DNA from: Neisseriales bacterium | Lineage (GTDB): Bacteria > Pseudomonadota > Gammaproteobacteria > Burkholderiales > UBA11063 | Assembly: GCA_008017155.1 (NCBI GenBank) | Contig: SSGX01000046.1 | Location: forward strand, 1-50,852 | Direction: 5' to 3' | DNA length: 50,852 bases | Shown here: positions 39,536 through 48,072 of the stretch, piece by piece | Position numbering within the stretch: position 1 is the first letter of the stretch | How the letters are laid out: each line of letters opens with the position of its first letter | The notes under the pieces: generated by a model | The model's input: only the letters and a program-made list of their open reading frames with translations | Database searches by the model: none | Told to the model about the DNA's origin: nothing | Translations under genes and position numbers: made by a program

Positions 39536-40173
39536 TATTTTGTTCCAAATATCCGGTCGCCGGCATCACCAAGTCCCGGGACAATATAACTATGCTCATT
39601 CAATTTCTCATCAATTGCAGCAGTGTATATTTCAACGTCAGGATGTGCTTCGTGAAGTTTATCAATACCTTCAGGAGCGGCTAGAAAACAGACAAATTTA
39701 ATATTTTTGGCGCCATGTTCTTTTAAAATTGAGAGCGCAGCAATTGCTGAACCTCCAGTTGCTAACATTGGGTCTAAAACAAATAGTTCACAAGAATCAA
39801 GTTCGGTTGGGAATTTACTATAATATTCAATCGGTAAATGGGTCTCTGGATCACGATATAGACCAATATGGCCAATTTTTGCATTTGGGACAAAATCGGC
39901 AATTGCATCTGACATAGCAAGACCAGCTCTTAAAATAGGAATTAATGCAAGCTTTTTCCCAGCTAGTGTTGGTGCGGACATTTTTACTAAAGGTGTTTCA
40001 ATATCCATATATGAATTTTCCAGATGGCGCATTGCTTCATAACCAAGTAATTGTGATAGCTCTTTGGCTAATTCCCGAAATTGCTTGGTTCCGGTTGTTT
40101 TGTCACGCATAATAGTTAGTTTATGTTGAACTAAGGGGTGATTTATAAGATGGGTTTGCTTCATATTATTCAT
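39535..40173 (-). CDS. upp: uracil phosphoribosyltransferase
   Basis: This enzyme makes UMP from uracil and PRPP. It has about 212 residues. It shows [13 protein letters not shown] near the N-terminus, the PRPP-binding loop [14 protein letters not shown], and the C-terminal uracil-binding segment ending [17 protein letters not shown]. Two ATGs exist, 40173 and 40164; the first overlaps the ygfZ stop and the second is better spaced from GAG, so the true N-terminus is uncertain by three residues. It is grouped with tdk, both salvaging pyrimidines. Confidence 0.96.
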   Translation of the reverse strand: MNNMKQTHLINHPLVQHKLTIMRDKTTGTKQFRELAKELSQLLGYEAMRHLENSYMDIETPLVKMSAPTLAGKKLALIPILRAGLAMSDAIADFVPNAKIGHIGLYRDPETHLPIEYYSKFPTELDSCELFVLDPMLATGGSAIAALSILKEHGAKNIKFVCFLAAPEGIDKLHEAHPDVEIYTAAIDEKLNEHSYIVPGLGDAGDRIFGTK

Positions 40174-40972
40174 TCTCGGTCAAGATTGGATTACAAATGA
40201 TCGCTGTATCCGCATAATTATCTAGATAGGCATTATCGCTACAGTCAGTCTGAATTGATACTAGTCCATGATACTTGTCTTCAGCTTTATAGTAGTCAAC
40301 AATAAAACCAACTTCCTGATTATCTAATTTTGGACTAACGACGGTTTGCCCAATAGTAGGTTCATTTATTGATGTAAATCGTTGCATGCGGCGTTTTACT
40401 TTGCCAAGGTAATGGGTACGAGCGACAATCTCCTGCCCTGTATAGCAGCCTTTTTTGAAATTAACGCCACCGATTAATTCATAATTAACCTGCTGGGGAA
40501 TAATTTTTTCGCTTGAGTTGGCATAAATCATTGGTAGAGAATTATCTACTAAGAGCTTATGCCAGAGTGTTGAGTTTTCTTGGCTATTATCTGGAAGACT
40601 ACCAAGGGCTAGAAAATACTTGTCATTGATTCTCATTGATTCAGTAGTTGTAGCTTGATTAGTTAGTAGATAAATATCTTTACTACTTAGCTGGCATTGT
40701 ACTTTGCTGCGTAATATAAACATTTTTAAGCGCGAGATAATTTTGTCAGCTAGAGTTTTACTGGTAAGTAAATAAAATCCACCTGCTTCGCGATTTATAA
40801 TAAAAAAGGATGCAATTATTCGTCCTTTGTTATTTAAATGTGCGGATAACTGAAAAGGCTTTTGTTTTAGTTCATTAATATCATTGGTTAACTGCCCCTG
40901 TAAGTAAGTACTAGCATCTTCTCCAGATATTTCGATTGCAATCAACTCGGAATTTAGATTTATAACTGTCAT
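40166..40972 (-). CDS. ygfZ: YgfZ/GcvT-like folate-binding protein
   Basis: This protein supports repair or assembly of certain iron-sulfur enzymes in a folate-dependent way. It has 268 residues (E. coli YgfZ 326, shorter relatives are common). The decisive motif is [19 protein letters not shown], containing the family K-G-C-Y-T-G-Q-E with its essential cysteine. The N-terminal [17 protein letters not shown] block is also typical. It overlaps the upp gene by 8 bases. Confidence 0.95.
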   Translation of the reverse strand: MTVINLNSELIAIEISGEDASTYLQGQLTNDINELKQKPFQLSAHLNNKGRIIASFFIINREAGGFYLLTSKTLADKIISRLKMFILRSKVQCQLSSKDIYLLTNQATTTESMRINDKYFLALGSLPDNSQENSTLWHKLLVDNSLPMIYANSSEKIIPQQVNYELIGGVNFKKGCYTGQEIVARTHYLGKVKRRMQRFTSINEPTIGQTVVSPKLDNQEVGFIVDYYKAEDKYHGLVSIQTDCSDNAYLDNYADTAIICNPILTENE

Positions 40973-41077
40973 TCTACGGACTCCTATTTAGGCTCAATTT
41001 TAGCATAATTAATCACATTATTCTTTATGTAGATATTAACTAATAGGTTATTTTGAATTTAGCTTCTGTCAATAATT

Positions 41078-44000
41078 TTAATCAGAAGCTTTAATATTTA
41101 AGATATTAAGGCTTGATGTAAAGTTATTGATAATCTGCTTGTTAATTTTTGTAGGTGTCATTACTGGGCTTTCCATATTACCAGAAATATGGAAACTCAT
41201 TGCTAGAGCCTTATTGATTGGTTCACCAACGAGGTATTCCGCAGCATAAACAAAAAAGCCAATAAATGGATTAAGCGTTACTATTCCTGCAGTAGTTGCA
41301 ACAGTTCCCCCAAGTCGTGGTTCAAGAGTTAAGAACGTATCTATCTGGTTATTAGCAAAATCAAGATTACCAAAAGTATTGACCGCAGCAATTGGTCCAA
41401 CCATTTCAAAAGTTTGGATTTTAATTTGATTATTATTTAAGTATAATTTGGTATTAAGAGTATCAAAAGCAAAGCCTTTACCAAAAAAACTATTTAGTCC
41501 CAATGGATTTAGTGATGTTGCATAATTACTGATGCTTATTACTCCAAGTAAACTACCAAATAAACCAGGATTAACTTGAATTAGTTGACCCTTTTTAATA
41601 TTAAGAGTTGCATTACCCTGAAGCTTCTCAGATGAAAAATCCGCTATTCCACCTTTCCAGCCAATTGTTGCATCAAGACTGCCATTTCCCTTACTAAAAA
41701 TATTCTCTTGTCCAAGCTTAGTTAACAATAATCCAAAATCGTTTATATCTGTATGAACAATGATTCCAACATATTCATCGTCACAACCAAGACAATTGTC
41801 GCTTGCATAAATTTTGGTTGTAGCAGCTTTATTTGCAATTGTCATATTTTCAACATATAGTGAATTACTTTCTTCATACATATTGCCTTTTAATGAACCT
41901 AAGAAGTGATTCTCAAGATAAAGGCTGTCAATATTTAGATTAACATTTGGATAATTAATCTTTTTGGGTTTTATATTTGTTATCAATTCTGTATTTGAAG
42001 ATTCATTATTGCTTTCAGTGTTTTTAACAAGCCCGGATAAAGAAACTTCTGATTCATTTATTATTTTAGCTACATTAGGTGAACTTTCCTCTAATTTTGT
42101 GGTATTTGTTATCTCCGGTATTTGAGTAAGATTAGCAGACGATAATAATAGTCTTTGTAGATTAATGTCTAAATAATTCTCATTTAATTGGTAATTAATA
42201 TTACCTTTAATGTCGGGAGTATTTATAAAGGCAGATACACTTTCTGGTAAAATATTTGCACTTAGTGTTCCTCCATCAAAATTATAATTCTTAGCATAAA
42301 AGCCATTAGTATTAATTTCTAATTGAATTGGATAGATCTCGGCATTATTTCTAGCCTCTTTAACAGTTTCAACTGATTCAGTACCAGTTTTAATTAAAGA
42401 TACATTTTGTTCTTTTGGTACGAGCCGATTAGCAAACTCGGTCCAATCTGTAAAACTAAACCTATCTGTATCAATTTTGGCAGTTACTTTTGCTGACTCC
42501 ATCTGGTTTTGCAGTTGATAGTTATTGCTACCAAGTGCTATGTTTATTTTATTAGGTTGAAAGTGAGAGTTGAAATCTCCTCTAGTGTAAAGTAGATTGT
42601 TATAATTAAGGTTTATTAGTTGATGAGTACTGCCAATTCCATTTAATGTAATATTAAGAGGTTTAGTTTCTGACTCAGCTTTACTAATTGGAGATACTGC
42701 ATCTATAGTTACTCCAGATAATCCACTTTTTATATTAAGTTGTTGAGATGATAATGAATAAGATAACTCTGTCGCAGCCTTACCATATATAATTGACTCA
42801 GCAGGTTTGTATGCCAGATGCATAAGCTGTTGATAATCTAGATTAGGCGAGTTTAAATTAATTTGATTGTTATCTAATTTTAAGTTCAAATCAGAATTAA
42901 GCGATTTAGCGGTAATTATACTTGGTTCAACACCCTTTTGATTAAAATTGATACTACCATTTATATCTTCGATGCTCAATGGTATAGCTATTAGACTAAT
43001 ACGATTACTTTCAGTAATAAATTTTCCTGAAAGACGCAATCTTTTGGGGTCTGACAATGGTAGTTGTACACCTACTTTTAAACTACTTTTTCCTTCAATT
43101 GTAATTTGCTTAGTCGCTGGCTCGATTTTGTCAGCAAATGGACTTTTTGATAAATAATCAATATAGTCTGTTGTTGAACCATTTGCGATTGCATTTACTA
43201 TTAATTGTGGAGCAGATAGCCAATTTTTTATTTGTAATGTAGTCTTCGCAATCGAGGTATTGCCAGCATGCCCATTAATAATTTTTATGTTTAAAGAGTT
43301 ATTATTTGCTTCTAATTTAGCGTTTATTCCCTCAATGGGAGTCCATTCTGGTAAGAATTTATAAGCAAGATTATTGATGTTCGCAGAAATATTAATCTTG
43401 CCTTGACTTTCACTTTTAAATGGAAATGCTGATAGGTAACCTTTTAATGATATATTTCCATTACTTACAGTGCCTTTAATTATGCTTGATTTTATTCTTT
43501 TTACTATGTTTGGTGATACAATTCGGGGTAGATCGTCACTAATTTTACTTAAATTTAGACCGTCAATTTTTAGTTTCGTATCAATATAAGCACTTTCAGA
43601 TTTAAATAATCCATTACTATTGACTACAAAATTATTTGCTTTTAGGTTAAGGTTACTCCAGTTAATGATAGTATTGTCATTTGATTCTATTTCCCATTCC
43701 AGATTTCCTACCAGTGCATTAATTTTAAATGGATGATAAAGCTCCTTAGGATAAGTTAGTACACTATTTGCTAAATTAAGATTTATATTGCCACTACTCT
43801 CTTTTGCTACTAAACTTAGATTTATATTATTTATTCCCGGTATATTTGATTCTTGTGATTTTAACGATAGATTATTAGCGTTGGCAGTTAAAGTTATACT
43901 TTCTGGGGTGGTGATTTTATTTGACCAGTTTAGCGCTAGGTAAGCATTTCCACCAAGTGTAATTTTACTTGTTGCGGGATATATTTCAAGAATACTGTTT

Positions 44001-45019
44001 ATCCCATCAAAATTTAGCTTATCCAGCGACAATTGACTACCACTTTCTTTATAATAGCCGGATAAATTAGCATTTTTAAATAAATAGCCAGATTTTGTAT
44101 TGATTGTTAGTTTTCGTCCACTAATCGCATAACTCTCAGGCGTTATCTGTTCAACCTTAATTGCTCCAGAAAAGTCGGTAAAATTCTGAATATTATTATC
44201 ATATTGGGCAAAGTCTTGCTTATTACTATTAAATCTTGTTTTAAAGTCTTTTAAAGCACCATCTTTAATATTTGTGTTTAATTTAATTAAATAACCATTG
44301 CTATTTACACTCTTTAGGTTAATATTGCCAGATTCCCAATTTTGAAGATGCCACAGTGTATTTCCAAGCCAGTTAGCATTAAATTCAAGATTAGTATGTT
44401 CTCCAAGTTTTAATTTTGTTATCAATGAGTGTTCATTTGGCTGATTATTAAATTCAAGAAATATATTACTGAAGTGAATAACTCGAGGATAGTGCTTACT
44501 ATCATAAAGTGACAGGTTTATATTTGATACAAAAATCTTTTGTTGGTTAAGCAATAGCTTTTCTAAGTCAAAATTAGATTGTGATGGAGTTTTTAAATTA
44601 GTAACTATTTCACTATTTAATACTAGATTGTCTAACTTATCATATTCAAGAGCAATCGTCGTGCCATCAATTGTCAGATTACTAAGTATCGGCTCGAATT
44701 TCCAGATGCTTTTATATGAAAGTAGGGTAATGATCTTCTTTATTTTAAATAGTGGTTGATTTTTATTCTTAGTATATATTGACAGGTTATCAATCATTAT
44801 TTCAGGCTGTAGTCTGCCTGAAAATCCTGTTTCAAGTTTATCGTAACTATAATGATAGCCTGTTAATTTAAATAGCTGCTTATCTATTTTGTTATGCAGG
44901 CTATCTAAGTTTTTAAATAATATGACTATCGTGGCAGCTGAGATAATAGTAGAGCCAGCAACAGTATATAAGGATACTTTAACTGTATTATTTAAAACTT
45001 TAGATAAACGGATATGCAT
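41078..45019 (-). CDS. yhdP: YhdP/AsmA-like envelope protein
   Basis: This protein of 1313 residues has a single N-terminal membrane anchor (about 15-35) and a long periplasmic part with the repetitive beta-strand texture of AsmA-like, VPS13/RBG-type bridge proteins. The C-terminal region has GRFGV-like family features: GNATLNIKKGQLIQVNPGLFG, then GPIAAVNTFGNLDFANNQID and a last VYAAEYLVGEPI hydrophobic piece. YhdP of E. coli helps move phospholipids to the outer membrane together with TamB and YdbH, so the same role is likely. Length is close to the 1266-residue E. coli protein. An inverted repeat (AGCTTCTG/CAGAAGCT) covers the stop but lacks a T-run. Confidence 0.85.
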   Translation of the reverse strand: MHIRLSKVLNNTVKVSLYTVAGSTIISAATIVILFKNLDSLHNKIDKQLFKLTGYHYSYDKLETGFSGRLQPEIMIDNLSIYTKNKNQPLFKIKKIITLLSYKSIWKFEPILSNLTIDGTTIALEYDKLDNLVLNSEIVTNLKTPSQSNFDLEKLLLNQQKIFVSNINLSLYDSKHYPRVIHFSNIFLEFNNQPNEHSLITKLKLGEHTNLEFNANWLGNTLWHLQNWESGNINLKSVNSNGYLIKLNTNIKDGALKDFKTRFNSNKQDFAQYDNNIQNFTDFSGAIKVEQITPESYAISGRKLTINTKSGYLFKNANLSGYYKESGSQLSLDKLNFDGINSILEIYPATSKITLGGNAYLALNWSNKITTPESITLTANANNLSLKSQESNIPGINNINLSLVAKESSGNINLNLANSVLTYPKELYHPFKINALVGNLEWEIESNDNTIINWSNLNLKANNFVVNSNGLFKSESAYIDTKLKIDGLNLSKISDDLPRIVSPNIVKRIKSSIIKGTVSNGNISLKGYLSAFPFKSESQGKINISANINNLAYKFLPEWTPIEGINAKLEANNNSLNIKIINGHAGNTSIAKTTLQIKNWLSAPQLIVNAIANGSTTDYIDYLSKSPFADKIEPATKQITIEGKSSLKVGVQLPLSDPKRLRLSGKFITESNRISLIAIPLSIEDINGSINFNQKGVEPSIITAKSLNSDLNLKLDNNQINLNSPNLDYQQLMHLAYKPAESIIYGKAATELSYSLSSQQLNIKSGLSGVTIDAVSPISKAESETKPLNITLNGIGSTHQLINLNYNNLLYTRGDFNSHFQPNKINIALGSNNYQLQNQMESAKVTAKIDTDRFSFTDWTEFANRLVPKEQNVSLIKTGTESVETVKEARNNAEIYPIQLEINTNGFYAKNYNFDGGTLSANILPESVSAFINTPDIKGNINYQLNENYLDINLQRLLLSSANLTQIPEITNTTKLEESSPNVAKIINESEVSLSGLVKNTESNNESSNTELITNIKPKKINYPNVNLNIDSLYLENHFLGSLKGNMYEESNSLYVENMTIANKAATTKIYASDNCLGCDDEYVGIIVHTDINDFGLLLTKLGQENIFSKGNGSLDATIGWKGGIADFSSEKLQGNATLNIKKGQLIQVNPGLFGSLLGVISISNYATSLNPLGLNSFFGKGFAFDTLNTKLYLNNNQIKIQTFEMVGPIAAVNTFGNLDFANNQIDTFLTLEPRLGGTVATTAGIVTLNPFIGFFVYAAEYLVGEPINKALAMSFHISGNMESPVMTPTKINKQIINNFTSSLNILNIKASD

Positions 45020-45088
45020 TGATAGTTAGTAATAAAATTCATTTATAAAACATGAGGTCGTTATTATCGCATATTTTGGGGCGGTATA

Positions 45089-45117
45089 AAAAAACAGCCA
45101 TGATTTATGGCTGTTTT
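45089..45117 (-). terminator. terminator after the Cys-rich lipoprotein gene
   Basis: AAAACAGCCAT (45091-45101) and ATGGCTGTTTT (45107-45117) form an 11-bp stem around a 5-nt loop. On the minus strand the stem is followed by a run of T residues, so it serves the gene whose stop is at 45137. Confidence 0.9.
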
Positions 45118-45136
45118 AGTTATGTACTAATTGTTA

Positions 45137-45538
45137 TTAGACTATGCCAACAATTGTTAGTCGAGTATATGAACTACAGCTTGAGGTTTGATTGCTTGGA
45201 CAAATATAAATTGTTCCACTTGGGCAGGTTCCGCTAGATTGAGTACACATTACAGTGATCGAGCATGAAGCACTTGTTGTTGAAATTGCCGTACTACCAC
45301 AGGTATTTGTTATGGTGTAACCACTAAGAGGAGTAATATATAGTGTTTGACCAATTGCACTTGAACCGGAACTTGCAGAGTAGGTTGCTGTTGTAGCTTT
45401 TGACTGAGTAGGTCCAATCACCAGCTGATTTGGATTTAGTACAATACTAACTGAACCAGTTGAAGATGTACTTCCAGTATTACAAGCGGTTAATCCAGCT
45501 ATGATTCCAACTATAGATAATATTTTTATTAATTTCAT
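45137..45538 (-). CDS. Cys- and Ser/Thr-rich predicted lipoprotein
   Basis: This 133-residue protein has a signal and lipobox LTAC with the lipidated Cys19. The mature part is dominated by Ser, Thr, Gly and Ala and carries six further cysteines at about 80, 92, 98, 105, 113 and 121, enough for three disulfides in a small beta-rich surface module. No family was recognised. It is followed by its own terminator and starts 56 bases from the end of the kdp operon. The compact disulfide-rich tail suggests surface exposure. Confidence 0.7.
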   Translation of the reverse strand: MKLIKILSIVGIIAGLTACNTGSTSSTGSVSIVLNPNQLVIGPTQSKATTATYSASSGSSAIGQTLYITPLSGYTITNTCGSTAISTTSASCSITVMCTQSSGTCPSGTIYICPSNQTSSCSSYTRLTIVGIV

Positions 45539-45594
45539 GAATTTATTCCTAATGAATTTTTAGCAGCTAATTATAACAGAAATAACACTTACAG

Positions 45595-46038
45595 TTACTT
45601 GTAAAGCTGCAAATGCTCAACAATTGGACCTAATGCTAAGGCTGGAACGTAAGTTAACGCGCCAACAATAATTATCACGCCAACTAGTATTGCGATAAAA
45701 AGAAGCCCGGTTGTCGGCATTGTGCCTGCTGTAACTGGTAATTTTTTCTTAGTTGCTAGATTCCCTGCTATTGCGAGCACTGGAATGATGACCCCAAAGC
45801 GACCGAAGAAAATTGCAACACTAAGCATGAGATTATAATAAGGAGTATTAGCATTTAAGCCAGCAAAAGCACTACCATTATTATTTGCCGCTGAGGTAAA
45901 GGCATATAATACTTCAGACAAACCATGTGCTGATGGGTTACTCATTCCCGCAAGTCCAGCCGGGATTACCACAGAAATAGCCGTACCCAAAAGTACCAGA
46001 ATAGGAACTACCAATATTATCAATGCAGTCATTTTCAT
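45595..46038 (-). CDS. kdpA: KdpA C-terminal part (second ORF of a split gene)
   Basis: This 147-codon ORF continues the KdpA sequence in the -1 frame of the preceding ORF. It begins MKMTALIILV, which aligns with the E. coli stretch EMKLTAL that follows GRTPEYLGKK, and contains the fourth pore repeat (SAANNNGSAFAGL) and the family C-terminus (GALTYVPALALGPIVEHL). Upstream in this frame ATA GAA TCC TTT GAG links it to the first ORF without a stop. A separate start at 46038 has no good ribosome-binding site, so expression as a fusion by frameshift or slippage is more likely than as an independent protein. An ordinary mutation or sequencing error is the other possibility. Confidence 0.85.
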   Translation of the reverse strand: MKMTALIILVVPILVLLGTAISVVIPAGLAGMSNPSAHGLSEVLYAFTSAANNNGSAFAGLNANTPYYNLMLSVAIFFGRFGVIIPVLAIAGNLATKKKLPVTAGTMPTTGLLFIAILVGVIIIVGALTYVPALALGPIVEHLQLYK

Positions 46039-46049
46039 CTCAAAGGATT

Positions 46050-46061
46050 CTATTTTTTTCC
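46050..46061 (-). other. A-AAA-AAA slippery heptamer with UAG at the kdpA break
   Basis: On the minus strand the bases read GGA AAA AAA TAG in the kdpA frame. The seven A (46053-46059) form an X-XXY-YYZ slippery heptamer in the correct phase. A -1 shift then reads ATA GAA TCC TTT GAG ATG, giving KKIESFEMK, which matches E. coli KKIDVREMK. Adding one A in the transcript would give the same reading. Whether this is programmed, slippage, a mutation or an error cannot be told from sequence alone. Confidence 0.7.
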
Positions 46062-47342
46062 AAGATACTCAGGAGTTCGACCTATCATCAGTCCGCAGAT
46101 AAATACCGCAAGGATAGCAAATATTAGCATACCATAGAGACCGCTACCAACGCCACCATAGATTACTTCTGATAATTGCATTAGAAATAACGGTACAAAA
46201 CCTCCCATTGGCAATAATGAGTCATGAGCAGCATTAATTGCACCACAAGATGCCGCTGTGGTAACTGCAGCAAAAAGTCCAGATCCCATAATACCAAATC
46301 TGGTTTCTTTACCTTCCATATTACCCCCACTTTGTAGCACGCTATGCAGCTGATCAATATTAAATTGATTGAATAGGGGATTACCGCGCATTTCAGCTGA
46401 CATTTCAATAATTGCTAACACAATAAAAACAACTGTCATGGTTATAAAAATTGTATAGCCTTGCTTTTTATCGTTAACCAAATGACCAAATGTAAAACAA
46501 AGTGCTGCTGGGATTAATAGGATCGCTAGCATCTCAATAAAATTACTTAAAGCATTTGGATTCTCATATGGGTGCGAAGAGTTAGCATTAAAAAAACCAC
46601 CACCATTAGTACCAAGCATTTTGATGGCTTCCTGAGAAGCAATTGGACCCATTGGCAAGGTTTGTGTAGTTATTTGCTGGGTAGTGGTTTTATTATCAAC
46701 CGTTTGGGTAACCGTTTGTGGTTCTAATAAGGTGGTAGTTGTGTAGTTATTAAAATTCTGTGGAACACCTTGACTTAATAGGATAATTGAAACTATGAAT
46801 GATAGTGGTAATAGAATGTATAAAGTTGATTTGGTTAAATCAGTCCAGAAGTTACCAATTGATTGGACGCTTGCCCGGCTAAACCCTCTTATCAAAGCAA
46901 TTACTACCGCGATACCTGTTGCTGCAGAAACAAAATTCTGTACGGCAAGACCAAGCATCTGAGTAAAATAGCTCATGGTTGTTTCACCACTATAGCTTTG
47001 CCAGTTCGTATTGGCAACAAAACTGATTGCTGTATTTAACGCCAGATCCCAGCTTAATTTATCCAGATGCTGAGGGTTTAGCGGTAAGCGATTTTGTAAT
47101 AGTTGAATAAAGAAAAGTATAATTATGCCAACTAGATTAAATAGTATTAAACATAATGCATATTGTTTCCAGTTCTGTTCTTCAGATTCTGATGTTCCTA
47201 TCAGTTTATATATAGGAGTTTCAATGACCGATAAAAATCTGATTTTATTCTGAAATACATTTGCCATGTATTTACCTAATGGAATTGCTAAGACTATTAA
47301 TATTACTAGATAAGCAATAAGGTTAAACGAGATTAAGCTCAT
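46050..47342 (-). CDS. kdpA: KdpA N-terminal part (first ORF of a split gene)
   Basis: KdpA is the potassium-binding, channel-like subunit of the KdpFABC pump. This 430-residue ORF covers the first three pore repeats (TNWQSYSGE near 111, LGTNGGGFFNANSSHPYENP near 243, and TTAASCGAINAAHDS near 361) and ends GRTPEYLGKK then UAG. E. coli KdpA is 557 residues; this part lacks the fourth pore repeat, which is in the next ORF in the -1 frame. The last codons are AAA AAA after GGA, giving seven A in a row. The combined product with a -1 shift would be about 582 residues. As it stands the short product alone should not form a working K+ path. Confidence 0.93.
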   Translation of the reverse strand: MSLISFNLIAYLVILIVLAIPLGKYMANVFQNKIRFLSVIETPIYKLIGTSESEEQNWKQYALCLILFNLVGIIILFFIQLLQNRLPLNPQHLDKLSWDLALNTAISFVANTNWQSYSGETTMSYFTQMLGLAVQNFVSAATGIAVVIALIRGFSRASVQSIGNFWTDLTKSTLYILLPLSFIVSIILLSQGVPQNFNNYTTTTLLEPQTVTQTVDNKTTTQQITTQTLPMGPIASQEAIKMLGTNGGGFFNANSSHPYENPNALSNFIEMLAILLIPAALCFTFGHLVNDKKQGYTIFITMTVVFIVLAIIEMSAEMRGNPLFNQFNIDQLHSVLQSGGNMEGKETRFGIMGSGLFAAVTTAASCGAINAAHDSLLPMGGFVPLFLMQLSEVIYGGVGSGLYGMLIFAILAVFICGLMIGRTPEYLGKK

Positions 47343-47373
47343 GATATAGTTCTTTTAAATAGTTTTAAAGTGA

Positions 47374-47463
47374 TTAAAATTTTTCTGGATTAAATAGTGC
47401 AATAATTAGATAGACAAATACCATTATTGCAATAATTCCGCTTGCTATATATAACCATTCCAT
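47374..47463 (-). CDS. kdpF: KdpF small membrane subunit of the Kdp pump
   Basis: This ORF of 29 codons lies between kdpC and kdpA. The peptide starts MEWLYIASGI, is a single hydrophobic helix, and ends in a short polar tail (ALFNPEKF), the same shape and length as E. coli KdpF (29 residues), which stabilises the complex. A good AGGAG site lies about 6 bases upstream. It is too short for routine gene calling. It starts just after the kdpC stop, so the operon reads B-C-F-A. Confidence 0.85.
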   Translation of the reverse strand: MEWLYIASGIIAIMVFVYLIIALFNPEKF

Positions 47464-47464
47464 T

Positions 47465-48040
47465 TTATTCTCCTGCTAGCTTGTCTAAGGCTAGATTTAA
47501 CTGTAATACGTTTACTCGAGCTTCACCAAGAAAGCCAAATAGTGGATAATGAGTGTTTTTATCAACCAATTCTTGTAACTGGCTTATACTGATATGGCGA
47601 ACTTGGGCAATTCTTGCCATTTGATAATAAGCTGCTTCAATACTTATTTCCGGATCAAGCCCGCTACCAGAGGCGGTTACTAGATCAACTGGAATCTGAC
47701 TAGTGTTATTGGGGTTTGCTTGTTGTAGCGTACGTACCCGTTCCTTTATGCCCTCAATTAATTGTGGGTTTAATGGACCAAGATTTGATCCGCCGGAGCC
47801 AAGTCCGTTATACGGATAATTTGCTGTTGATGATGGGCGTGACCAGAAGTATTTATTGCTAGTAAATTGCTGTCCAATTAACTCTGAACCAATTGCCTTA
47901 CCATTTTGATAAATGATACTACCATTTGCTTGATATTTAAAAAATAATTGACCAATTCCATAGGTAATTAGTGGATAAATAATTCCAGTAATCACAGTCA
48001 GGATTAGTAGGGCAATAATTGATTGTTTTAATGCTTTCAT
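47465..48040 (-). CDS. kdpC: KdpC subunit of the K+ transporting ATPase
   Basis: This 191-residue subunit has one N-terminal membrane helix (about 8-32) and a periplasmic domain, and is needed for ATP binding by KdpB. Family features are GSELIGQQFTSNKYFWSRPSS (about 51-71), the VTASGSGLDPEIS block near 120, and a late RVNVLQLNLALD. It lies 32 bases after kdpB in the same direction. Confidence 0.97.
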   Translation of the reverse strand: MKALKQSIIALLILTVITGIIYPLITYGIGQLFFKYQANGSIIYQNGKAIGSELIGQQFTSNKYFWSRPSSTANYPYNGLGSGGSNLGPLNPQLIEGIKERVRTLQQANPNNTSQIPVDLVTASGSGLDPEISIEAAYYQMARIAQVRHISISQLQELVDKNTHYPLFGFLGEARVNVLQLNLALDKLAGE

Positions 48041-48072
48041 TTTATGTCTATTTAAAAATTATCTAAATTTGA

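Noticed and set aside
41061-41090. Inverted repeat AGCTTCTG / CAGAAGCT at the yhdP stop as a terminator
   Set aside because: The stem is good, but on the minus strand it is followed by AAATTC, not a T-run, and it overlaps the coding end. It is not called as a terminator.
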